Shown here one piece after another: positions 11,170 to 20,525 of a stretch of 64,000 nt of DNA. The translations under genes were made by a program, and so were the position numbers. The notes beneath the pieces were generated by a model, which was given only the letters and a program-made list of their open reading frames with translations, was not told the origin of the DNA and searched no databases. The DNA comes from Chaetoceros tenuissimus (taxonomy: Eukaryota; Bacillariophyta; Thalassiosirophyceae; Chaetocerotales; Chaetocerotaceae): contig BLLK01000047.1 in NCBI GenBank assembly GCA_021927905.1, forward strand, positions 2,604,001 to 2,668,000, given 5' to 3'. The number at the start of each line of letters is the position of its first letter. Positions within the stretch are counted from its first letter, which is position 1.

Positions 11170-13176
11170 TCATATTAGGTTTTCACTATCTTCATCATTT
11201 CCATATTGATTATCGAAATCTAGAGTTTTGGGATCAAGTATATCTACCCCTCCCATCAAGTCATCTTGATCAACACTCTGTTGAGTTATAGGCGATAGCA
11301 AAGAATTAAAATCATCATCTATTCCTTCAAAAGAAAGTTCTTCATCATCACCATAATCACTATCATGAGAAAAATCGGAACCTTCTAGAATGCTGTCAGT
11401 GTTGTTGTCATTGTCTTCGTTAAGACTTCTATTTGACCCCAATTCACTATAATCATTACCACTAGATTCATCGTCATGAAAGGAATATACTCCTCTTTCT
11501 TCTTCCTCTATCTTGAATACAGAACTATGAATACTGTCTTCATTATCATCATCAGCATTAATCTTTTCGGAATGAAGAATCTGCTCTGGATCACTTTCCT
11601 CCTTCTGATAACTGTCAGAGTAATAACCACGCAATGGCGATACGTTTTGACTTTGATTCATTAAAATCTCTGCCAGCGCAATAGATTTCTCAGATTTACT
11701 CTCACTCTCTTGCATTTCTTCGCAAGTTGATAAACGATTGGCAAAAGTTGCAGATGAAGCAAATCCACTGCTTTGTCTCCATTTCTTGAAATTGAACTCA
11801 TCATTACGAATCTTCGAAGATTCATCGCAATTTGATATCTTCATAGACTCTATATCAGTTTCCGCTTCAGTATTAGTAACACTTGACTCAGATTGCAAAT
11901 CAATCGTGATATGCGAAGGTTTATTCTTTTTTCTATTTTCATTTGACGTAGTGCCTTGGCATTCGACATCCATCGTGCATGATATCTCTACTTCATCATA
12001 ATCATTCACCAACACTGAGTGTTCAGGTATTTGATGCAATTGATGCATTAAAATTGCTGATATTAACCAACCAATTGCAGCAAATATTGCAACTAAACTA
12101 CCTTTGTCCATTTGACACCGACTATTCACATTTCGTTACATTTCATTTATAAGTGGAAAGTAAACGATTTTGAATGAGAGCGAAAATAAGTTTCAGTTGA
12201 TGATGATAGTAACAATCTTTTTGATTTTGCTCAAATGGTAGTTTTTCTAAATGAAGCGATAAACTTACCTGCGAAAACAGTAGAATCCTTTTGATTTATC
12301 AGGCAGAGTGTTACATTGGTCTTCCCAGCACGATTCTGAAAGGTATACCATTGAAGAGAAAGCTCCACAAACAGCCGCGACAATGTCAAGACAAACAAAG
12401 AAGGAAATTGCCCATCTCTTGGTGTAGCAACACCACAAAGAAATGGATGAAATAAGGCACACTGCCCCTATGAAGCATGAAATAACTTGACACGCGACTC
12501 CAATCATAAAGTATGTATCATAAATTGTGTGAAAGTCGTTCTTATCAAACCACATACAGTATGATTCATTGCTATTTTCAACCACTGAGCTTCGACTGAA
12601 GAGCCCGATCGTTGTGTTGTTCGCATAAGGTGTCGAGGGAACAAATCCAATATACGATAGTTTGAAACGAATAAAAGAACATGTAAGTACAGCATGAATA
12701 GCTAGACTCAAAGCAATTGTGCTCGTGACCTGCGGTAGTAAAAGTTTCATAGGACTTTGAATGGTAAGGAAAAGTATTATATTTATGAGCAGACATTCAA
12801 TTAAAAAAAGTGAAAGTAGTAGGGGAGGGATACAGTTTTGAAGTACTCACTGTTGAAATATGTATCGATATTTCTTTATTCTAGGTTCTAGTTGAAGATC
12901 AGTCGGCACAAATTTTTCCATGGTAAGATCATCATTCCTACTCCAAAACCGAAGTCGCCTCATGAATATATTTGTCGATGGATTTGTGATGGGAGGAGTT
13001 TCGATTAGTCTTTCAAGAGAGTCTATAGAAGATAAGGTAATGGGAAAGTCTAATTGGACAAAGTAGTTGATGTGAGAGATTGATGGAGAGGGAGAAGAAG
13101 GGGAGAGCCTTCTCTCATTTTTCTCTATTTTAGCTGTCCGTTGAATGTGTGTGACTTTTGTTGAAAGGAGGAGCAT
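11170..13176 (-). CDS. Four-span membrane protein with long acidic cytosolic tail
   Basis: Three exons (12851-13176, 12269-12754, 11170-12121) give 587 aa with matching phases; donors are GTGAGT and GTAAGT. After a basic N-terminal region come TM1 (PQVTSTIALSLAIHAVLTC), a loop with N-glycosylation sequons and Cys, TM2 (YFMIGVACQVISCF), TM3 (ISFFVCLDIVAAVCG), a Cys-bearing loop (CWEDQC...) and TM4 (GSLVAIFAAIGWLISAILM). TM4 is completed only by splicing exon 2 to exon 3, which supports the model. The last about 270 residues are strongly acidic and Ser-rich. The topology resembles tetraspan proteins, but I cannot name the family. The first ATG (13176) lies inside the target duplication of a MITE, 2 bp from the element. 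Met72 (12963) or Met86 (12921) are alternative starts. Confidence 0.75.
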
Positions 13177-13178
13177 TT

Positions 13179-13740
13179 AGTGTTACGGCCACATATCCGT
13201 GGATAAAATAGCACATTTTTGGCCTCATTTTGGATACCAAAAATATCCAATGGATACCATATTAAAATATACTTTTTAATAGTTTATTTTCAATTCTTTT
13301 AAGCAGTGTAATCATCTACAAACCCATTGTTGCATCTTAGAAGAGCTCTAAGCTCCAACATTTCTCCAACAACGGCATCTCCCAGCACAATACGACGGAT
13401 ATAGGTCAGCTGAGAAAAAGGCTTCTTGCTTGGGTTGCTTTCAGATGACATGTTGGATATCAATCAGAACGAAGTTGTTTTTATGGTATCGCAATTGCAG
13501 CATCTTTACTCTCGTGAATAAAAGAAAGCAAGGCAAGTCTTGTAGAACAGTAGAAGCATGGCGGAATCAATCTTGTGGTTGAACAGACCTTCGTATGTCA
13601 GTTGTGATGCGGATATTCAGCGATTTTGGCTGGCACGACAGACGTCGGGTAGGGTAGGGGACGTCGGGTAGGTCGTTCAGGTAGGGTGGATACAATTTGG
13701 ATAATTCTACACCTCAGGATGGATATGTGGCCGAAACACT
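13179..13740. mobile_element. Mutator-like MITE (non-autonomous DNA transposon)
   Basis: The terminal inverted repeats are 20 bp: AGTGTTACGGCCACATATCC at 13179-13198, and at 13721-13740 its reverse complement with one mismatch. They are flanked by a perfect 10-bp direct repeat AGGAGCATTT (13169-13178 and 13741-13750). Nine- to eleven-bp duplications are typical of Mutator-like elements. GGATA motifs cluster near both ends, and GACGTCGGGT occurs twice (13641 and 13660), as expected for subterminal binding sites. No transposase is present in its 562 bp; the only frame of note is a 50-codon one on the minus strand. Near-identical ends and an intact duplication suggest a fairly recent insertion. 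Confidence 0.88.
13299..13451 (-). CDS. Possible 50-aa protein carried inside the MITE
   Basis: An ATG-to-TAA frame of 51 codons reads MSSESNPSKKPFSQLTYIRR..., then a hydrophobic/charged stretch around IVLGDAVVGEMLELRALL and ends NNGFVDDYTA. It occupies the centre of the element, clear of its AT-rich left end and its GC-richer subterminal repeats. Balanced composition and ordinary codons make it more protein-like than chance frames nearby. It may be a fragment captured from a host gene (Pack-MULE style), a leftover of the parent element, or chance. I recognise no family. Confidence 0.35.
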   Translation of the reverse strand: MSSESNPSKKPFSQLTYIRRIVLGDAVVGEMLELRALLRCNNGFVDDYTA

Positions 13741-13831
13741 AGGAGCATTTATGGATTTCAATTTAAAAATACCTATCTACTTTATCTTAACTTAGACTGT
13801 AAAAAAAACTATTCATGGCATGGACTTGTTT

Positions 13832-14938
13832 TCAGCAGTTATTGTATCCGCATGTTGACTTTTCCATGTTTGAAGGTATCTTTGTAACATTCGGGTAGAA
13901 AAGGTTGTATTTTTTGTCACCATTTATTACAGTTCTCAAACCAAAGTAGTTGTTGTCTCGAACTTGTCGAGCCGGCACATAAGCGCATATATCATTCAAA
14001 TTACACGTAGCCTGCAAAACGCATTGATCTTCTCCTATAAAAAGCCCATAGTCAAGAAATTGATCCATAGCTTGACAAAATTTATCATGGTATATTGCCC
14101 ATGTGTCTTTTCCCCCAACAAGCTGTGATCCAGATGTGTAGTAATTTTGTTTATCATGAAATTTATCATTCCAGATCGGATTCAAGGGTGGTATTGGATC
14201 TCGATGAGCAATGAACATGATTCTACCACTAGGAACCTGTGAAGGGTATTGAATGACTGTCTTGTGATTCATCCTTCCATCACGAAAGCTACCAATATCC
14301 GACCACATGTACAGATCAGAATTGAAAAAGTTGAGTCGAATCGCTTGATTGATGAACCATGATTTAGAGAGCCAAATCCAAAATACTTCTTTACTCCTAT
14401 GAATCCTTTTTTCTTTATCAATATCAAGTTGATGTTCCCAGAATCCCTCAGAACCTAGCTCAGCAATGGGTAATTTCTCCAAGTCTAGTTCCACAATGAC
14501 AGTACGATTGTTCGCATGACTTCGAAGATCCCAAACCTGGTCAATGAGGGCTTTGTCACTTGAAAGAAAAATTACCATGCTGTCTTGGATGCTTAGGAAA
14601 TTCCTCATCCACGTGTCATATTTATCAGATGAATGTTTCGAGCGAATGCGAAAATATGCTGAAACAATTGTATTATCGGATTGGACAAGCTTATTGACAC
14701 CAACTTTGGTATGAATGGTGTATTCCTCTCTAGATTTGAATCTACCTAAAACATGAGCCGCCTTTGTTTTGTCAAATGGTATTTGGGCAGGGGCACTGAT
14801 GAGCTGCTCTACATCAATTATTCTCGAGTCTGGCTCCACTACAGACTTGATTATAAAAACAACAGCTATTAAAAATGCAATGTAAATATAGAATCTTGTT
14901 ACAGACTTATTGTTTCGCCTTCGCTTCAATACCACCAT
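13832..14938 (-). CDS. HtrL/YibB-like type II membrane glycosyltransferase-like protein
   Basis: 368 aa from the ATG at 14938 (an upstream in-frame TTG is ignored). A short basic N-terminus precedes one transmembrane anchor (about 15-34, FYIYIAFLIAVVFIIKSV), giving type II Golgi topology. The lumenal part opens with TIVSAYFRI...SKHS..KYDTWMRNFL and continues with IFLSSDK, the start of the HtrL/YibB (WlaTC-like) family. Further on are VFWIWLSKSWFINQAI, LYMWSDIGSFRDG and RIMFIAHRDP, which look like a GT-A-type sugar-nucleotide fold. Bacterial members sit in surface polysaccharide loci. A role in glycan building in the Golgi is likely; donor and acceptor are unknown. It shares a 542-bp divergent promoter with the Mpv17-like gene. 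Confidence 0.8.
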   Translation of the reverse strand: MVVLKRRRNNKSVTRFYIYIAFLIAVVFIIKSVVEPDSRIIDVEQLISAPAQIPFDKTKAAHVLGRFKSREEYTIHTKVGVNKLVQSDNTIVSAYFRIRSKHSSDKYDTWMRNFLSIQDSMVIFLSSDKALIDQVWDLRSHANNRTVIVELDLEKLPIAELGSEGFWEHQLDIDKEKRIHRSKEVFWIWLSKSWFINQAIRLNFFNSDLYMWSDIGSFRDGRMNHKTVIQYPSQVPSGRIMFIAHRDPIPPLNPIWNDKFHDKQNYYTSGSQLVGGKDTWAIYHDKFCQAMDQFLDYGLFIGEDQCVLQATCNLNDICAYVPARQVRDNNYFGLRTVINGDKKYNLFYPNVTKIPSNMEKSTCGYNNC

Positions 14939-15480
14939 TTTGCCTTTGTGTATGATCAAAGCTGCAGTTACTCAAGTCAAGGAATGGAAAGAAAGGGAGA
15001 CATCTCCTAGATAATAGCTACTCGTTATGTGCGTGAAATTGCCTCTTTCAATTTTCAACTTTCAACAAATTGAAAGTTCCTACTCAATGACGTTGTTGGA
15101 CAGCTAAAATAGAAGAAATAACTCATTTTCCTCTCAATGACGTTGGACAGCTAAAATAGAAGACATGACGTCATATTTGTATTTTCACAGAACACTGGTG
15201 TCAAGCACACACAGAGCCAGTGATTTTTGCAACGTGAGCACAAAGCAACCCAAACAGCTGGTGGTGCAAGAATAAGATTCAATCAACATCTTCAATGCTC
15301 CCACAAAAATTAAGGTTTCAAGAACTCAAAACACATCAGCAATTTATTGGATCTGAGTAAGGGGTGATTGATAGAGAGTTTCATTCTTCAATCATATAAC
15401 CTCGGTCTCCTCGCATATTCTCATTTGTATCTTAGGCTCGAATCACATTCGTAGATTTCTTTTTATTTCAAAACAAGGCA
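14939..15480. promoter_or_regulatory. Divergent promoter with duplicated TGACGT-containing units
   Basis: A roughly 33-36-bp unit beginning CTCAATGACGTTG and running through GGACAGCTAAAATAGAAG occurs at 15083-15118 and again from 15133; the second copy lacks 3 bp of the first. A palindromic TGACGTCA follows at 15166-15173. TGACGT elements are the CO2/cAMP-responsive sites described upstream of carbonic anhydrase genes in Phaeodactylum, bound by bZIP factors. Whether they act here, and on which gene, is inference. Confidence 0.55.
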
Positions 15481-16443
15481 ATGAAAATGGTATCCAGTCC
15501 CAAAGTCACGACTATATTTTCTTTACTCCTACTTCTAGTGGATGTATCTGCATTTGGCATTATCGATCCTTCTGCAGTGCACACTGTACATGAAGCAGCA
15601 TCTACAATGATGCCTCATCTTGACACTTTGTCCAATAGCTTAAATGTCGCGTCAGCATCAGCAACGAATCCTGCAGTGGAAGTATTGGATGCATATAAGC
15701 AATCCCTTGCTACACATCCACTAATAACAAAAATGCTAACAGGTGGCACACTCGCTGTATGTGGTGATGCTATCGCGCAATCACAGACAGATGAAGAGTA
15801 CAATAAACGTCGTGCAGCATCATTTGCGGGATTTGATTGTGTCTATAGAGCAGTACAGCATTTTAGCTTCCCAGCTATTGTACAGCAATGCCAAGGTCAA
15901 TACATTGGTGCTATAGTTGCTGCAACTCCTGGACTCAATGCTATTGCACATGCTATGAATCAAGGTGATGCATTGCCAGCAGAATACTATTATGGAGCTA
16001 TGGAGCAAACTCTTGCATCCCAGCTTGGCATTGTTCCTTTCTTCTACTACCCAGTATTTTACACCATTACTGCTTTTGTGCAAGGATTAGATAGTGAGGC
16101 AGCAGTGCAGAGAGCAAAGGACACCTTTATTCCTTTGATGAAGAGAAATCTTCTTTTCTGGATTCCAGTTCAATTTATCCAGTTTGGATATATCGATGAG
16201 AATCTTCAAATACCATTTTTGTCCGTCGCTGGGCTTGCTTGGACTTTTATCATTAGTCTTTTTGCTGGAAATGCAAAGGCAGCAGCCCCTTCTTCTGACG
16301 AAAAGATTTCTGTACAAATGAATATGAAGAGTGAAAATGTTATTACTGCAAATGATATCCAAAAGGTGGAACAAAAGATTCTTCAAGCTGTAGATAATGA
16401 AGTGAATTCAAAGAAAACAAAGGGGGCAAAAATTTTTAGATGA
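15481..16443 (+). CDS. Mpv17/PMP22-family membrane protein, probably plastid-targeted
   Basis: Single-exon, 320 aa. The N-terminus is a signal peptide (TIFSLLLLLVDVSAFGII) with a Ser-Ala-Phe cleavage site followed by a Ser/Ala/Thr-rich stretch, the bipartite plastid signature of diatoms. The mature part, from about residue 75, is Mpv17-like: YKQSLATHPLITKMLTGG, GDAIAQSQ, a cluster of aromatic membrane helices, and LLFWIPVQFIQFGYIDENLQIP near the end, where the family's conserved W-P-Q-N-F-x-x-V-P motif lies. Family members sit in mitochondrial, peroxisomal or plastid membranes and are proposed channels. The tail is charged. It is convergent with the globin gene. Confidence 0.88.
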   Translation: MKMVSSPKVTTIFSLLLLLVDVSAFGIIDPSAVHTVHEAASTMMPHLDTLSNSLNVASASATNPAVEVLDAYKQSLATHPLITKMLTGGTLAVCGDAIAQSQTDEEYNKRRAASFAGFDCVYRAVQHFSFPAIVQQCQGQYIGAIVAATPGLNAIAHAMNQGDALPAEYYYGAMEQTLASQLGIVPFFYYPVFYTITAFVQGLDSEAAVQRAKDTFIPLMKRNLLFWIPVQFIQFGYIDENLQIPFLSVAGLAWTFIISLFAGNAKAAAPSSDEKISVQMNMKSENVITANDIQKVEQKILQAVDNEVNSKKTKGAKIFR

Positions 16444-16684
16444 GAAGGAATAAGATTGTAGACTTGGCCCTATTTGTTTGAAATTTTGGTTGGGGTAATG
16501 ATGACTATGATAAAGAATTTGATTTCATCATAGTCTAGAGATATATTCTTAGAATAGATTGCTAATGTAAAATTCATTGAATCCTTAAAGTTTCCAAAGT
16601 ATTTTGGTTTTTCTTCTGGTCAGCAAGAATAAGATCTTACCTAATAAGCACGATATATTTATTTTATTTGAAAGTCGAATTTCT

Positions 16685-17293
16685 TCAATACTCAGCTCCA
16701 GCAATCATAGTGGAAGAGATAACTCCCCAAATCTCCAGCCAAGCCGCCTTTACATCTTCAGTAAATTTATCTCCCAAAGCTGCGTCTAATGTTTCAATCA
16801 AAGCCTGACCAACCACTGGGTAATGTGCTTCAAGAACTCCATAGGCCTTGTGTTTCTTTCCTAGGCTCTTCAGAATCTCGACGAGAGGAGACAAATCAGG
16901 ACCGAGCATACCGACAGCAGTGTTGACGGTGCCTACAACTCCCTTGGCATGCTTTTTGAATCTTGGATTCTCAAACATTTCTTCAGAGAGGCACTCTGCA
17001 TCTTCTGAAAAAGAAAAGAGTCCATATGCCTCTGGTGCAATTGTGAAGATTCTATTTCAATGGTCGTCAAGAGAGTATGGTTCCAATTGATATCATAAGA
17101 AACGATTTTAAAAGAGAGATGATGAGAAATCTTTCAAAAAGTTGATTGTTCCTCAAGTTGGAAGTAAAGCTTGGGTTTGTTTACGACCAACAAACTCTTG
17201 CACATACCTTGTAAACAAGATCTTCCCTGCTACTTCCTCGTAGTTATCAATTGCAGTAACTAGCTTCCAACTTTCGATAACAGTACTTGCCAT
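16685..17293 (-). CDS. Single-domain globin
   Basis: Two exons (17208-17293, 16685-17051) give 150 aa; the 156-bp intron has a GTATGT donor and ends ATAG. The protein is a classical 3-on-3 globin: helix A (STVIESWKLVTA), Phe41/Phe43 at the CD corner (YGLFSF), His63 as distal E7 (FKKHAKGV), His96 as proximal F8 (KKHKAYGVLEAHY), and a G/H region ending AWLEIWGVISSTMI. It should bind haem and O2 or NO. There is no targeting peptide or membrane anchor, so it is probably cytosolic. The length is right for a stand-alone globin without reductase domain. Confidence 0.93.
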
Positions 17294-17633
17294 TTTTACA
17301 ATAAACGTAGAGAATAGTATGTAAAAGGTATAATCTTATAGCAAATAATGTAGGTGCAGACCTTCTTTTTATATGTTTGAAAGGAAGGAAGAAGTGAAGA
17401 TGCGAAAGATTGGAGGGTGGTTTTTTCGAGTCATTTTTTGCTTCCGGCAGTAGTGGTCGTGAATAATAAGGGTCAGAGTACATAGCCAGCTACATCCAGA
17501 GCCACGGCAAACTTGATGCCAACAGACAAACTTGATGCTAACAGAGAGTAGTTTGTTCTTCTTTTTCATTTTTATCTCATCGAATCATCAAGTTTACTTT
17601 TAGAGCTACCATACGGAGTTAACCTATAACCAA
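17294..17633. promoter_or_regulatory. Divergent promoter region, globin / unknown gene
   Basis: 340 bp separate the globin start codon from the start of the next plus-strand gene. The stretch is AT-rich with two near-copies of AACTTGATGC about 20 bp apart (17508-17540). No other gene is seen. Confidence 0.4.
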
Positions 17634-18305
17634 ATGAACCCTTTCACTCACTACAGTAGTATCAATCAGAATCAGTGGAGTGAGGCTCGTAAAGTATCAC
17701 TAGAAGAGCCTTCTATCTTTACATTCGAAAATTATGGTGACGATTGCGAAGACTCATTTCATTCCTCTTCTCAGAGATATTCAAATGCTTCATCACATTT
17801 TTCAAACCAGCACGATTCCTTGCTATCATATCAGTCTATAAGGAACCGTTCCTTTCCTTCCTCTTTCATTAGTAATCAATCCAGTTTTTTGAATGATTCC
17901 ATTAATGGTATACAGAACTTCGATCCAACTAAATTTGCTACGTCTACAGTCGACACTAATGAATCATTCATTGAAGGAGCAACACGGAATCAAACTATAG
18001 ATGTCACCGCAATGACATATGATCGATACATTGAGCTTGCTACTCGGGGACTAGTCCTAGGGGCGATCCAAGAACTTCATCAAACACAAAAAGATGCTAG
18101 AAAGACAACAGTAGTAGTAAATGATGATTCGTCTTTATGCGATTATAGTGATAGTGAGTTTGAAGAAAATGATGGGATGTTGGAAGATGATGAAGAAGAA
18201 TTCCTCTCAGAGTCTCTTTATGATGGTACCCGTTTTCATTTTTTGAAAAAAGCTGAAGAGCAAAAAGGTTCGAATGTCCAAGACGAAGAGTTACTTCTAT
18301 TTTAG
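17634..18305 (+). CDS. Unknown acidic protein
   Basis: Single-exon, 223 aa, starting MNPFTHYSS. The N-terminal half is rich in Ser, Asn, Phe and His and probably disordered. A short helical segment (MTYDRYIELATRGLVLGAIQELHQ) near residue 125 is the only folded-looking part. The C-terminal third is very acidic (SDSEFEENDG, DDEEEF) and ends in LLLF. No signal peptide, membrane segment or known domain is seen. It converges on the MRS2 gene, whose stop is 35 bp away. Confidence 0.7.
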   Translation: MNPFTHYSSINQNQWSEARKVSLEEPSIFTFENYGDDCEDSFHSSSQRYSNASSHFSNQHDSLLSYQSIRNRSFPSSFISNQSSFLNDSINGIQNFDPTKFATSTVDTNESFIEGATRNQTIDVTAMTYDRYIELATRGLVLGAIQELHQTQKDARKTTVVVNDDSSLCDYSDSEFEENDGMLEDDEEEFLSESLYDGTRFHFLKKAEEQKGSNVQDEELLLF

Positions 18306-18340
18306 AGATGTAAAACCTAACCGTAACAAAAGTCTTTTGT

Positions 18341-19967
18341 TCAACACTCGAGATCATCCTTACTTTTTCGTTTTGAATTTCTGTCTTTATATTCTTCTCC
18401 TGTGTATTGCAACTCATGACTGAGGGCTTGTAGTGATCTAAAATCATGAGCATCGACATATCCATCACGTGAAATATCAAGTGTGTTGAAGAGAAGATCC
18501 ACCTCTTTTTCTGGAATAACTGAAAGTTGCTTGCTTGCTTTCAAGGTGGATCTGAATTCATCTTTTGTCATGGACATCTTTTCTTCTGCCAGGACTTTCA
18601 CGAGACAATGAGATTGGAATTATCGTTAACTTTGCATACTTTTCATAAGCAAACTTACCTTTCATAGTATAATCAATCGCGCTCATTGTGGGAGGAGAAA
18701 GTGCGCCATCGAGTACTTCGATCTCCCGAATGCGTTCCAAGGTTCTAGTAGTACTTGCAGAACCGCTCATATACGAGGTACATCCAACTCCAAAAACAAT
18801 ACCTGTCAAAGAAGTGGCACTTACAAGATTCCAAAATGCAGTTGGACTCTCCTCTAGCCCATTGACTAGATTCATTCCATAAAATCCTGCTACAGCAGTA
18901 CTTGAAGCAATGCTCACCCCAGCAATACTTAGATAGAGATTCATTCTCAATACCCGATTTCGAAATGTATCAAGCGATATTTTGACAATGTCTTGTTTTG
19001 TTTGAACCTTTTTGAGAAGGGAACTTATTTCTTGGAGAATATTTACCAACTGCCTTGAATATTCTTCCAGCAACAACTCTATGCTTTCATGTCGAACATG
19101 TTCTAAATTTTCTCCTCGTTGTTGAGCATCCAGTTGTTCTGTAAGAAGTAACCCCAACATATCATCATCATCTTCCAACAATTCTTTTAGACAATTCAAC
19201 GTAGACTTGACTTCAAGTTCAAAATCTTGTAGGCTATCTTTAACTGGTACAAGTCTATGTACCCCCGAAGCTGCATAGATTTCGTTTGAAACGCGAGTAA
19301 CAATTTCATCAACTATTGGTTCGTAGAGTTGTAGCCTTCGACTATATGTGAGACACACTTCTCTCAGAATTTCTTCCAGAAACACGTATTCAAAAGCATC
19401 TTGGTCTTGTTTATTTCTTTGAATATAAGGCTGTGTGTCTATGTGATTTCTCATCAAGGAACCACTATGATAACGTTCATCGTCATCGTCCTTCTTCAAA
19501 TTTTGTAAATGATTGTGGATTTTGAAAATAACACCCATTTCTTTTGCGAGTAGTTGAACCGACGGCTTGTAAGCATCAAACAGTAATCCTTCTTTCTCAC
19601 TTATCACTGCACGTATGGTTCCAAAACTGACAACTATATTCCCATGTCGCGGGAGGATTGCTGTCGGAGCTTTGCGTTGTCGTCTCTGTATGCCATTTTC
19701 CTCATGTGAGCTAGTAAGTGCCAACGACAATAAATCACGTGCATGTAATCTTTTTAAGATATCCTTGATCCCTAAAGTACAGAAAGATACACTTCCATCA
19801 AAGCTTATTTTTGCAATTTTGTAATGCGGCTCCGATGAGGGATACTTAGATTCATGTAGTGATCTCACTTTCATACAAGGCCCATGTCTGTACCCATACA
19901 AAGAGCGAGGTAATCGTACAGAAATGAATCTTTTTGATATTGCGCTTGAACCTATAACATGAAACAT
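18341..19967 (-). CDS. MRS2/CorA-type magnesium transporter with C-terminal EF-hand-like loop
   Basis: Two exons (18659-19967, 18341-18594) give 520 aa; the intron is 64 bp with a GTAAGT donor. The N-terminus is rich in Arg/Ser without acids, consistent with mitochondrial import. The middle is the long helical CorA/MRS2 domain. TM1 ends in the diagnostic Gly-Met-Asn (FYGMN, about residue 362), followed by an acidic loop and TM2 (SLTGIVFGVGC), as in Mg2+ channels of the inner mitochondrial membrane. The added C-terminus, mostly exon 2, is unusual: TKDEFRSTLKA and the loop DISRDGYVDAHD (476-487) with Asp at positions 1, 5, 9 and 12. That is one EF-hand-like Ca2+ site; a partner hand is not obvious. 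Confidence 0.87.
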
Positions 19968-20525
19968 TTGTAATTCTAGCTATGCTCGTGTTGTGTTGCT
20001 GTTGTGCTTTCTGACGTCTTGAGCGTGAATAAGAATCACACAATTAATTTCTTTGGAAACAAATGAACTACCCGCTATTCATATGATATGTCTAGCTATG
20101 CGCATGTAGTTCTATCTAACCTCTTGAGCTTGAGAGAAATGAACTACGAGACGAGCTACCGTGGTATATGAATATCTTTTCACTTTTGAACAGAAGAGAG
20201 GAAAGAAGAAAGAAAATGAATTCCAATTCAATTTTAGTGTTCTCATTGTTCATGGCAAGCTTATTGCCAATTTTTAAAAAGAAATCACGGAGAAACTCAC
20301 AATGACCCTACGTATCGAAACAATAGCTATCTATTCGTATGTCATGTTTCATGTTTTATGTGCAACATCATCATCTAAAAGGAACACGAATACTTTGTAC
20401 TATTTCCCTCATTCACATCCAAATGTTCTTTATTAATTTGAGCATTAGTATTGTGTAATTCATTATTCATAATCTAAACTAGAAAAAGATTGTATAGACA
20501 TCGAATCAGATTTTATAAGAAAATA
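19968..20525. other. Divergent intergenic region with a degenerate duplication
   Basis: 558 bp with no gene. A pattern of TAGCTATGC, then TCTTGAGC, then AAATGAACTAC occurs at about 19978-20072 and again, shorter and diverged, at about 20093-20150, as if a 70-100-bp promoter piece had duplicated. A CTGACGTC site lies near 20010. Confidence 0.4.
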
